Notes under the pieces: generated by a model | Database searches by the model: none | What the model saw: the letters and a program-made list of their open reading frames with translations, nothing else | Told to the model about the DNA's origin: nothing | Part shown: one piece after another, positions 11,236-22,500 of the stretch | How positions within the stretch are numbered: position 1 is the first letter of the stretch | Layout: each line of letters begins with the position of its first letter | Made by a program: the position numbers and the translations under genes | From: Nemertoderma westbladi | Taxonomy: Eukaryota; Xenacoelomorpha; Nemertodermatida; Nemertodermatidae | Assembly (NCBI GenBank): GCA_032718475.1 | Contig: JAUCBJ010006774.1 | Coordinates: forward strand, 1 to 64,000 | DNA: 64,000 nt | Reading direction: 5' to 3'

Positions 11236-13160
11236 CTGGACTTATAAAGTACATTCCGAAACACAACGTCAAAGTCATTGCTGGTGACCTGAATGCTAAA
11301 TTTTCCCAGAAGACATCAAGGGTTACACCTGCTATAACACCAGTTCGAACAGAAAGGGGCGCTTACTCTTAGACCTAATGGAAGATATACCAGAATATAA
11401 TAAAAGCCCACAAGGAATCTAGGCAAGAGGCATATTCCCCAGAAACCCAAACGAATATAGTACATGTCATGGCAAGACTCTGATGTTACTTGTAAGAGAG
11501 AAGATCTTAAAATAGCCTACAAAGTAAAAATAGAACAACCGAAAACGTCAACAAGGTTGAGAAAGCTAAGGACGATCTTAAATTGGGCTACAACATCAGC
11601 CAGGAGACGTACATACGGGACAAGATGGAAGAAATTACAACTGATCACAACAGCAACAATCAAGACTTACCTGGCAAATTGAAAATGAGGTATCTGGTCG
11701 GAAAAGTTGTGCTAAGGGGAGCCTCAAAGCCGATAGTCCTGAAGAACGTGTTGGGAATTGGAAAAATCACTTCAACAGCAACTTGCTTGGGCAGCCACCA
11801 AACATCGAGGTCAGTCGTACAAGGAAAATATATGACAAGACACTACCCATAGAAACAGGGGACTTCACACCTGCCGAACTCCAAAGAAGCATTAAAAGCA
11901 TGTCCAATAGTAAAGCAAGTGGATTAGATGAAATCACAGCGGAGGTATGGAAAACAGGAGTGCTAAATAGACCATTATTGGATGATTGCAACCAGATGCT
12001 GAAAGGGGAAGAATAGCCGCCACCAATTTTGACTAAAGCCTCTCCCTAAGAAAGAAGACCTCGGTGTACCAACAAACTATCGTGGGATCTGTCTGCTTGT
12101 GGTAGCTGCCAAATTATATAACAAAATGATTCTATATAGAATTAGACCTCACATAGAGAAACTGCTGCGAAAGAGCCAAAACGGATTTCGACGAAATGTA
12201 TCTTATGTAATACCAGAAGTAATTGTTGCTGGCATTGGATTATTATATTGTGACACAAAAGCGCAGGTACTCTCACCAGATGGTGAAACTGAGTTCTTCC
12301 CAATCCTGGCTGGCGTACTGCAAGGTGACACATTAGCACCATTACTATTTGTAATTGTGCTGGATTATGCAATGAGGATGGCCACCAAGGGTGAAGATCT
12401 GGGATTCACACTACAAGAACGCAGAAGTAGTAGATATCCAGCAACTACAGTCACAGACACCGACTTTGCGGATGACATCGCCCTGCTCTCTAATACGCTA
12501 GCGGATGCACAGCTTCTACTGAATAAAGTGGAGAGGGCTGCTAAGGAGGTTGGATTGCATATAAATGCTACCAAGACTAAATTCATGACTTTTAATGTTG
12601 ATGGAAACTTGACAACCATTGATAATAATCAACTAACGAAGGTTGACGGCTTCCAGTACCTAGGATCATGGATAGAGAGTAGCAAAAAGGACATAGAAGT
12701 TAGGAAAGCAAAGGCTTGGGTAGCTCTATCAAAAATGGATACCATCTGGAAATCAGATCTCTCCAGGCACCTGAAGACTAAGTTCTTTCGAGCCACAGTG
12801 GAAAGTGTATTTTTATACGGGGGTGAGACCTGGACACTGACTAAATCACTTGAACAATGAATTGATGGTTGCTACACAAGACTACTAAGGGCAGCCCTAA
12901 ACATCAGCTGGAGACACCACATGACAAATGCCGAGCTTTATGGTACAATACCACCTGTATCAACCACCCTCCGTGAACGCAGATTAAGATTCAGTGGGCA
13001 CTGCTGGCGAAGTAAAGACGAGGTCATACCAGATCTACTTTTCTGGCAACCAACGCATGGAAAGCGTAGTCGTGGACGACCTGCCATAACATATATAGAT
13101 CAGCTTGAAAGGGATACTGAACTTGGGAGAAACGAAATTGCGACAACTATGGTGAATCGG
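11236..13160 (+). mobile_element. Decayed RTE-like LINE (endonuclease remnant, reverse transcriptase, C-terminal domain)
   Basis: Pieces in changing frames give an apurinic-endonuclease block (VIAGDLNAKF, about 11270), a pre-RT segment (SKASGLDEITAEVW, about 11910-11955) and a 253-codon open stretch at 12099-12857 with RT motifs LAGVLQGDTLAPLLF, TDFADDIALLS (catalytic FADD) and GLHINATKTKFM. It continues past a stop at 12858 into ETWTLTKSLEQ/IDGCYTRLLR and RLRFSGHCWR, HGKRSRGRP and NREAWKDLIS. This order and the C-terminal RLRFxGHC block are typical of RTE-related LINEs. Stops and frameshifts at about 11370-11780, 12016-12098 and 12858 make it dead. The copy is 5'-truncated inside the endonuclease. 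Confidence 0.85.
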
Positions 13161-13208
13161 GAAGCCTGGAAGGATCTCATTTCCACTGTCCGTGTTCGCT
13201 CGACCTAG
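12099..13208 (+). pseudogene. RTE-like reverse transcriptase remnant
   Basis: This is the longest coding remnant of the LINE: RT core to 12857, an in-frame TGA at 12858, then the C-terminal domain to the TAG at about 13206. The FADD catalytic box is intact, but the palm start and endonuclease are broken upstream. Confidence 0.8.
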
Positions 13209-13675
13209 TAGTAGTTTGAGAATCGGGAAGCCTGGAAGGATCTCATTTCCACTGTCCGTGTTCGCTCGACCTAGTAGTAGTTGGAGAATCAGGAAGCCTG
13301 GAAGGATCTCATTTCCACCGTCCGAGTTCGCTCACTCTAGTAGTAGTAGTAGAATCAGGAAGCCTGGAAGAATCTCATTTCCACTGTCCGAGTTCGCTCG
13401 ACCTAGTAGTAGTTGGAGAATCAGGAAGCCTGGAAGGATCTCATTTCCACTGTCCGAGTTCGCTCGCTCTAGTAGTAGTAGTAGAATCGGGAAGCCTGGA
13501 AGGATCTAATTTCCACCGTCCGAGTTCGCTCGCTCTAGTAGTAGTTGGAGAATCAGGAAGCCTGGAAGGATCTCATTTCCACTGTCCGAGTTTGCTCGCT
13601 CTAGTAGTAGTTGGAGAATCAGGAAGCCTGGAAGGATCTCATTTCCACTGTCCGAGTTTTCTTGCTCTAGTAGCA
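13155..13675 (+). repeat. About 65-bp tandem repeat made from the LINE's final codons, stop and TAG tail (about 8 copies)
   Basis: GAATCRGGAAGCCTGGAAGG, TCTCATTTCCACYGTCCG, TTCGCTCG and CTAGTAGTAGT recur about every 64-67 bp. The first copy is the authentic end of the LINE ORF (NREAWKDLIS then VRVRST and stop); the rest are tandem copies with varying TAG numbers and A/G changes. Confidence 0.9.
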
Positions 13676-13718
13676 GTAGTTACACAATGGTATACTGTTA
13701 CAATGCTATACTGTTATA

Positions 13719-14825
13719 GGGGGCGTTCATAAAGTATGTCACGCGCTAGAGGGGGAGGGGGGTGTCGACTTTTGTGACGGTCACGGCGATGTTCTACGGT
13801 AGGCCTATGCTTTAATGTTAGCGTGGCTTTGACTTTCACACATGTGTAGAAGAGTGGGTAACTTTAAGGAAAACAATAAACTCAATAACATTGAGTATAA
13901 TCGATAAATTGAGTAGGACATAGAAGCCATTGACTCCAACACTGTAATACCTGTTATTAATATAGAATAAGAACACTTGACTTGCCCGTGGGAAAATGTC
14001 AATCTATTGATTGGGGATGTTGCGAATGTCATATTTTTAACATCCGCGGATGCAGATGTCTATTAAAACATATATATTTTTAGTGTTTACTGTATAGTGT
14101 ACAACAATGTGCCTGTACACCCACTGGTACACACAAAATCGAACTTCTAAGGTTGCTCCTCTTACAGAGTCTGTTTTGTCTGTCTGTTTGTCGGTCAAAA
14201 ATTAACCTCACCAAAATATGCCCATGGGGTTTTTCAGGTCGGCGAACTCATTTCCGATGTCAGTTTTTACTTTTGACAGCATCTTGACTGTCTGTTTCTT
14301 TGTATGTCTGTCAGTCAGTCTGTTTGTCTGTCTGTAGGTATATCGGACAAACAATAAACAAGTATTATTATTATTGTATTTTTTAATTACCGTTAGTATT
14401 ACTATTCGAATATAGTTACTATTAATTACCAGTAATTATTATTGAAAATTTAATTGAGTCTGAGGGCCTTCAGACAGGATGCTTGAATAGTGCATATCAC
14501 ATCCGCATGTCACATCCGCATGCCATGGGTGCGGATGCGGATGCGAAAAATCATGCGGATATCGGCGGATGCGGACATTCGCCACATCCCTAGTGATTGA
14601 ATTAATATATATATTTTTTTTTTTAATTTATATTGTATTTTGGCATAACAAACATTATGTATTATTACAATAAAATATTTTTTGTGGGGGGGGGGGGGGG
14701 GTATTACAAATTGTCTAATGTGACAAAGGGGGGGTGGGGGGTCGAGCTTGTGTCACACTTTGTGACAGGGGGGAGGGGGGGTCAAAAATCTGAAAAAGTT
14801 CCGTGACATACTTTATGTACCCCGC
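13719..14825. mobile_element. 1.1-kb non-autonomous TIR DNA transposon
   Basis: The left end GGGGGCGTTCATAAAGTATG pairs with the right end CATACTTTATGTACCCCGC as an inverted repeat of about 24 bp containing CATAAAGTATGTCACG. Flanks are TATA on both sides (13715-13718 and 14826-14829), fitting a TA or TATA target duplication, although one-base ambiguity remains. Just inside both ends are G-rich runs next to GTGTCAC words. There is no transposase ORF. It sits in the TATACTGTTAC repeat. A related end occurs at about 62957. Confidence 0.75.
14686..14701 (+). repeat. Poly(G) run of 16
   Basis: A homopolymer of 16 G inside the TIR element, followed within 60 bp by further G5-G7 runs; this strand could form G-quadruplexes. 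Confidence 0.9.
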
Positions 14826-15107
14826 TATACTGTTATACAATGAATGCTATACTGTTACAATGCTCTATGCAATGATTGTGACGAGGTAGGATTCCACGAG
14901 CTGGCAGGTTTATAGTGATGTCAAAGTGTTCAAAACTTAAATTCGCACCCTTTTTTCATAATTTTTTCGAATATATATTTTGTTCTATATATCTTGTTAT
15001 TGGTTCATTTGTTGTAATCTACTAATCCCGCTGCAGTTACGTCTGAATTGTTAATTATATATTTTTAGTATTATTAGGAAATAATAAATTTCAAATATTT
15101 CGTTCAG

Positions 15108-15345
15108 GTTGTGCGGGTGGTTAGAATGTCTGAAGGTCGTGAGGTCTAGCCCCATAAGGGGTACTCCTCACTTTTCGCTAACCTGTTAACTAGCTTCACC
15201 CCGCCATGCTGTAATCGGATCATAACATTATGCTGGGGTGTAAAGAAAAGGTATTGAATAGTGAAGTTTTGTACCTTGGGATTTAGTGTGGTGCCCTACC
15301 TGGCTTATAGTTAACAGCTAAGCGGGAGAGGAACCTTCAGATTGC
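15108..15345 (+). mobile_element. Possible tRNA-derived SINE-like unit
   Basis: GCGGGTGGTTAGAATGTC and GGTCGTGAGGTCTAGCCCC resemble a degraded tRNA-type A box and B box about 35 bp apart. The boxes match consensus only partly and no second copy is visible in this window, so this is a weak call. Confidence 0.3.
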
Positions 15346-15367
15346 CTTCGGTGGTTTGTGATTCACT

Positions 15368-15440
15368 GATAACATGTCTGTCCACCATGCTTATTCACTC
15401 CATGAGGCCGCCAAAGTACAAGATTATGCACTGGCTGTTC
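15368..15440 (-). mobile_element. RTE-like LINE C-terminal fragment (inverted)
   Basis: CATGCTTATTCACTCCATGA, GGCCGCCAAAGTACAAGATT and ATGCACTGGCTG closely match 56645-56700, which on the minus strand encodes the LINE C-terminal domain. Only about 70 bp is kept. Confidence 0.6.
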
Positions 15441-15688
15441 CTATATTATGTCATATAGAGTCTGATTGTTGACTTCTTGACAAATGAACCCGGCGTGGTA
15501 TTCTTGTGGAAGAACTATATAATATAACATTATATCATAAACATCAATTTAATTTAACTATAACATAAATTTTGTATCCTCAGCAGTTAGAGCCCAACAT
15601 GGACTCCCACTTGGTCAGTTTGCTGACGGGATGTAGATATTAGTTAGGGGCAGACCTTGACTACTGTCAATATTCGGACGTCCAAAGT

Positions 15689-15714
15689 GGGGGGGGGGGG
15701 GGGGGGGGGGGGGG
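15689..15714 (+). repeat. Poly(G) run of 26 between GGACGTCC palindromes
   Basis: Twenty-six consecutive G flanked by CGGACGTCCAAAG on the left and TCCGAAAATGGACGTCC on the right. The long homopolymer is a candidate for length error in the assembly. Confidence 0.85.
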
Positions 15715-15794
15715 TCCGAAAATGGACGTCCTTTGTGGACGCGACCCCTTATTTTGTAGCCTACCCTTGTACCCCTACAGGTATGTGTATTAAA

Positions 15795-15893
15795 ATATTA
15801 CAAAAAAGTTGTGGCGGTGCAATTTTGTTGACAAGCCGGCACAGCATTCTTAAAAATGCATGCTGCAATGCAGCATGCCGATCCTAGTAGTAC
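15795..15893 (+). mobile_element. RTE-like LINE 3' end fragment
   Basis: GTTGTGGCGGTGCAATTTTG, then GACAAGCCGGCACAGCATTC and TTAAAAATGCA match the reverse complement of 56510-56560 and encode the LINE's final residues (NFVDKPAQHS, stop). The fragment ends at CCTAGTAGTAC. Confidence 0.7.
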
Positions 15894-16527
15894 AAAAAAT
15901 GTCGTCGAAATTTTAAAAATCATAATTTCAGATTACCAAATTAGTTCAATAATTTCCGTTTTGTATATCAGTTTCAGTGTCTCATCAGCACTCACTACCC
16001 ACCATTAATTATTAGAAGACTCTTCTTCTTAGTGCATACTCTGTAAACGTATCATGGTATTTGTGTTCAAAAATGTGAACTTCTCGGTAAACACTGTCGA
16101 TCCTTCATTTCTATTATTTCCCTTAACCAATTGGATGGATACACGTTTGGGGTGGTGGACAATGGTACCTTCCATGTAATAAACCACACTAACAACAATA
16201 ATAATTCTGAGATAATTTATTGTTCTCGAATATAGTCTGCACCAATCACTATTCTGCGTTTTAATGGGCCCTTTTTCAGTCCTACATGATTGACAGCTTC
16301 AACGTACGTTCAATTTCATTTTATTTTTGTATTTTTAGTTTAAATTTAAGTTTAATGTAAATAAAAAACATTAAGGAAAGGAGCAGGTAACTATGTCTGT
16401 GTTTTCTAACAAAAACAATAAACGAAACTTTATTTCACTTCCGGTCAACGCGCACCACAGAGATTTATATGTTTAATTAATTGCTAAAATCGTTAATAGG
16501 CGTTTTCGATTTAATTACCTGCCAGTT
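15894..16527. other. Intergenic DNA with a dispersed-repeat fragment at about 16370-16455
   Basis: I see no gene. AGGAGCAGGTAACT and AACAATAAACGAAACTTTAT then CGGTCAA recur in similar order at 62560-62660, so a dispersed repeat of unknown class is present. Confidence 0.5.
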
Positions 16528-19500
16528 CTGCAAGTAGGCCATCCACGGTTCTACCTTACACTGCAAGTAGGCCATCCACGGTTCTACCTTACTCTGCAAG
16601 TAGGCCATCCACGGTTCTACCTTACACTGCAAGTAGGCCATCCACGGTTCTACCTTACTCTGCAAGTAGGCCATCCACGGTTCTACCTTACACTGCAAGT
16701 AGGCCATCCACGGTTCTACCTTACTCTGCAAGTAGGCCATCCACATCCACGGTTCTACCTTACTCTGCAAGTAGGCCATCCACGGTTCTACCTTACTCTG
16801 CAAGTAGGCCATCCACGGTTCTACCTTACTCTGCAAGTAGGCCATCCACGGTTCTACCTTACTCTGCAAGTAGGCCATCCACGGTTCTACCTTACTCTGC
16901 AAGTAGGCCATCCACGGTTCTACCTTACTCTGCAAGTAGGCCATCCACGGTTCTACCTTACTCTGCAAGTAGGCCATCCACGGTTCTACCTTACTCTGCA
17001 AGTAGGCCATCCACGGTTCTACCTTACTCTGCAAGTAGGCCATCCACGGTTCTACCTTACTCTGCAAGTAGGCCATCCACGGTTCTACCTTACTCTGCAA
17101 GTAGGCCATCCACGGTTCTACCTTACTCTGCAAGTAGGCCATCCACGGTTCTACCTTACTCTGCAAGTAGGCCATCCACGGTTCTACCTTACTCTGCAAG
17201 TAGGCCATCCACGGTTCTACCTTACTCTGCAAGTAGGCCATCCACGGTTCTACCTTACTCTGCAAGTAGGCCATCCACGGTTCTACCTTACTCTGCAAGT
17301 AGGCCATCCACGGTTCTACCTTACTCTGCAAGTAGGCCATCCACGGTTCTACCTTACTCCGCAAGTAGGCCATCCACGGTTCTACCTTACTCTGCAAGTA
17401 GGCCATCCACGGTTCTACCTTACACTGCAAGTAGGCCATCCACGGTTCCACCTTACTCTGCAAGTAGGCCATCCACGGTTCTACCTTACTCTGCAAGTAG
17501 GCCATCCACGGTTCTACCTTACACTGCAAGTAGGCCATCCACGGTTCTACCTTACTCTGCAAGTAGGCCATCCACGGTTCTACCTTACTCTGCTAGTAGG
17601 CCATCCACGGTTCTACCTTACACTGCTAGTAGGCCATCCACGGTTCTACCTTACTCTGCTAGTAGGCCATCCACGGTTCTACCTTACTCTGCAAGTAGGC
17701 CATCCACGGTTCTACCTTACTCTGCAAGTAGGCCATCCACGGTTCTACCTTACTCTGCAAGTAGGCCATCCACGGTTCTACCTTACTCTGCAAGTAGGCC
17801 ATCCACGGTTCTACCTTACACTGCAAGTAGGCCATCCACGGTTCTACCTTACTCTGCAAGTAGGCCATCCACGGTTCTACCTTACACTGCAAGTAGGCCA
17901 TCCACGGTTCTACCTTACTCTGCTAGTAGGCCATCCACGGTTCTACCTTACTCTGCAAGTAGGCCATCCACGGTTCTACCTTACTCTGCAAGTAGGCCAT
18001 CCACGGTTCTACCTTACTCTGCTAGTAGGCCATCCACGGTTCTACCTTACTCTGCAAGTAGGCCATCCACGGTTCTACCTTACTCTGCAAGTAGGCCATC
18101 CACGGTTCTACCTTACTCTGCAAGTAGGCCATCCACGGTTCTACCTTACTCTGCAAGTAGGCCATCCACGGTTCTACCTTACTCTGCAAGTAGGCCATCC
18201 ACGGTTCTACCTTACTCTGCTAGTAGGCCATCCACGGTTCTACCTTACTCTGCAAGTAGGCCATCCACGGTTCTACCTTACTCTGCAAGTAGGCCATCCA
18301 CGGTTCTACCTTACTCTGCAAGTAGGCCATCCACGGTTCTACCTTACTCTGCAAGTAGGCCATCCACGGTTCTACCTTACTCTGCAAGTAGGCCATCCAC
18401 GGTTCTACCTTACACTGCAAGTAGGCCATCCACGGTTCTACCTTACTCTGCAAGTAGGCCATCCACGGTTCTACCTTACTCTGCAAGTAAGCCATCAACG
18501 GTTCTACCTTACACTGCAAGTAGGCCATCCACGGTTCTACCTTACACTGCTAGTAGGCCATCCACGGTTCTACCTTACTCTGCAAGTAGGCCATCCACGG
18601 TTCTACCTTACTCTGCAAGTAGGCCATCCACGGTTCTACCTTACACTGCAAGTAGGCCATCCACGGTTCTACCTTACTCTGCAAGTAGGCCATCCACGGT
18701 TCTACCTTACACTGCTAGTAGGCCATCCACGGTTCTACCTTACTCTGCTAGTAGGCCATCCACGGTTCTACCTTACTCTGCAAGTAGGCCATCCACGGTT
18801 CTACCTTACTCTGCAAGTAGGCCATCCACGGTTCTACCTTACTCTGCAAGTAGGCCATCCACGGTTCTACCTTACTCTGCAAGTAGGCCATCCACGGTTC
18901 TACCTTACTCTGCAAGTAGGCCATCCACGGTTCTACCTTACTCTGCAAGTAGGCCATCCACGGTTCTACCTTACTCTGCAAGTAGGCCATCCACGGTTCT
19001 ACCTTACTCTGCAAGTAGGCCATCCACGGTTCTACCTTACTCTGCTAGTAGGCCATCCACGGTTCTACCTTACTCTGCAAGTAGGCCATCCACGGTTCTA
19101 CCTTACTCTGCAAGTAGGCCATCCACGGTTCTACCTTACTCTGCAAGTAGGCCATCCACGGTTCTACCTTACTCTGCAAGTAGGCCATCCACGGTTCTAC
19201 CTTACTCTGCAAGTAGGCCATCCACGGTTCTACCTTACTCTGCTAGTAGGCCATCCACGGTTCTACCTTACTCTGCAAGTAGGCCATCCACGGTTCTACC
19301 TTACTCTGCAAGTAGGCCATCCACGGTTCTACCTTACTCTGCAAGTAGGCCATCCACGGTTCTACCTTACTCTGCAAGTAGGCCATCCACGGTTCTACCT
19401 TACTCTGCAAGTAGGCCATCCACGGTTCTACCTTACACTGCAAGTAGGCCATCCACGGTTCTACCTTACTCTGCAAGTAGGCCATCCACGGTTCTACCTT

Positions 19501-22500
19501 ACTCTGCAAGTAAGCCATCCACGGTTCTACCTTACACTGCAAGTAGGCCATCCACGGTTCTACCTTACTCTGCTAGTAGGCCATCCACGGTTCTACCTTA
19601 CTCTGCAAGTAGGCCATCCACGGTTCTACCTTACTCTGCAAGTAGGCCATCCACGGTTCTACCTTACTCTGCAAGTAGGCCATCCACGGTTCTACCTTAC
19701 TCTGCAAGTAGGCCATCCACGGTTCTACCTTACTCTGCAAGTAGGCCATCCACGGTTCTACCTTACTCTGCAAGTAGGCCATCCACGGTTCTACCTTACT
19801 CTGCAAGTAGGCCATCCACGGTTCTACCTTACTCTGCAAGTAGGCCATCCACGGTTCTACCTTACTCTGCAAGTAGGCCATCCACGGTTCTACCTTACTC
19901 TGCAAGTAGGCCATCCACGGTTCTACCTTACTCTGCTAGTAGGCCATCCACGGTTCTACCTTACACTGCTAGTAGGCCATCCACGGTTCTACCTTACTCT
20001 GCAAGTAGGCCATCCACGGTTCTACCTTACTCTGCAAGTAGGCCATCCACGGTTCTACCTTACTCTGCAAGTAGGCCATCCACGGTTCTACCTTACTCTG
20101 CAAGTAGGCCATCCACGGTTCTACCTTACTCTGCAAGTAGGCCATCCACGGTTCTACCTTACTCTGCAAGTAGGCCATCCACGGTTCTACCTTACTCTGC
20201 AAGTAGGCCATCCACGGTTCTACCTTACTCTGCAAGTAGGCCATCCACGGTTCTACCTTACTCTGCAAGTAGGCCATCCACGGTTCTACCTTACTCTGCA
20301 AGTAGGCCATCCACGGTTCTACCTTACTCTGCAAGTAGGCCATCCACGGTTCTACCTTACTCTGCAAGTAGGCCATCCACGGTTCTACCTTACTCTGCAA
20401 GTAGGCCATCCACGGTTCTACCTTACTCTGCAAGTAGGCCATCCACGGTTCTACCTTACTCTGCAAGTAGGCCATCCACGGTTCTACCTTACTCTGCAAG
20501 TAGGCCATCCACGGTTCTACCTTACTCTGCAAGTAGGCCATCCACGGTTCTACCTTACACTGCAAGTAGGCCATCCACGGTTCTACCTTACTCTGCAAGT
20601 AGGCCATCCACGGTTCTACCTTACTCTGCAAGTAGGCCATCCACGGTTCTACCTTACTCTGCAAGTAGGCCATCCACGGTTCTACCTTACTCTGCAAGTA
20701 GGCCATCCACGGTTCTACCTTACTCTGCAAGTAGGCCATCCACGGTTCTACCTTACTCTGCAAGTAGGCCATCCACGGTTCTACCTTACTCTGCAAGTAG
20801 GCCATCCACGGTTCTACCTTACTCTGCAAGTAGGCCATCCACGGTTCTACCTTACTCTGCAAGTAGGCCATCCACGGTTCTACCTTACTCTGCAAGTAGG
20901 CCATCCACGGTTCTACCTTACTCTGCAAGTAGGCCATCCACGGTTCTACCTTACTCTGCTAGTAGGCCATCCACGGTTCTACCTTACTCTGCAAGTAGGC
21001 CATCCACGGTTCTACCTTACTCTGCAAGTAGGCCATCCACGGTTCTACCTTACTCTGCAAGTAGGCCATCCACGGTTCTACCTTACTCTGCAAGTAGGCC
21101 ATCCACGGTTCTACCTTACTCTGCAAGTAGGCCATCCACGGTTCTACCTTACTCTGCAAGTAGGCCATCCACGGTTCTACCTTACTCTGCAAGTAGGCCA
21201 TCCACGGTTCTACCTTACTCTGCAAGTAGGCCATCCACGGTTCTACCTTACTCTGCAAGTAGGCCATCCACGGTTCTACCTTACTCTGCAAGTAGGCCAT
21301 CCACGGTTCTACCTTACTCTGCAAGTAGGCCATCCACGGTTCTACCTTACTCTGCAAGTAGGCCATCCACGGTTCTACCTTACTCTGCTAGTAGGCCATC
21401 CACGGTTCTACCTTACTCTGCAAGTAGGCCATCCACGGTTCTACCTTACTCTGCAAGTAGGCCATCCACGGTTCTACCTTACTCTGCAAGTAGGCCATCC
21501 ACGGTTCTACCTTACTCTGCAAGTAGGCCATCCACGGTTCTACCTTACTCTGCAAGTAGGCCATCCACGGTTCTACCTTACTCTGCAAGTAGGCCATCCA
21601 CGGTTCTACCTTACTCTGCAAGTAGGCCATCCACGGTTCTACCTTACTCTGCAAGTAGGCCATCCACGGTTCTACCTTACTCTGCAAGTAGGCCATCCAC
21701 GGTTCTACCTTACTCTGCAAGTAGGCCATCCACGGTTCTACCTTACTCTGCAAGTAGGCCATCCACGGTTCTACCTTACTCTGCAAGTAGGCCATCCACG
21801 GTTCTACCTTACTCTGCAAGTAGGCCATCCACGGTTCTACCTTACTCTGCAAGTAGGCCATCCACGGTTCTACCTTACTCTGCAAGTAGGCCATCCACGG
21901 TTCTACCTTACTCTGCAAGTAGGCCATCCACGGTTCTACCTTACTCTGCAAGTAGGCCATCCACGGTTCTACCTTACTCTGCTAGTAGGCCATCCACGGT
22001 TCTACCTTACTCTGCAAGTAGGCCATCCACGGTTCTACCTTACTCTGCAAGTAGGCCATCCACGGTTCTACCTTACTCTGCAAGTAGGCCATCCACGGTT
22101 CTACCTTACTCTGCAAGTAGGCCATCCACGGTTCTACCTTACTCTGCAAGTAGGCCATCCACGGTTCTACCTTACTCTGCAAGTAGGCCATCCACGGTTC
22201 TACCTTACTCTGCAAGTAGGCCATCCACGGTTCTACCTTACTCTGCAAGTAGGCCATCCACGGTTCTACCTTACTCTGCAAGTAGGCCATCCACGGTTCT
22301 ACCTTACTCTGCAAGTAGGCCATCCACGGTTCTACCTTACTCTGCTAGTAGGCCATCCACGGTTCTACCTTACTCTGCAAGTAGGCCATCCACGGTTCTA
22401 CCTTACTCTGCAAGTAGGCCATCCACGGTTCTACCTTACTCTGCAAGTAGGCCATCCACGGTTCTACCTTACTCTGCAAGTAGGCCATCCACGGTTCTAC

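Noticed and set aside
15108-15345. A functional tRNA gene
   Set aside because: Only partial A- and B-box resemblance and no cloverleaf; a SINE-like origin is the most that can be said.
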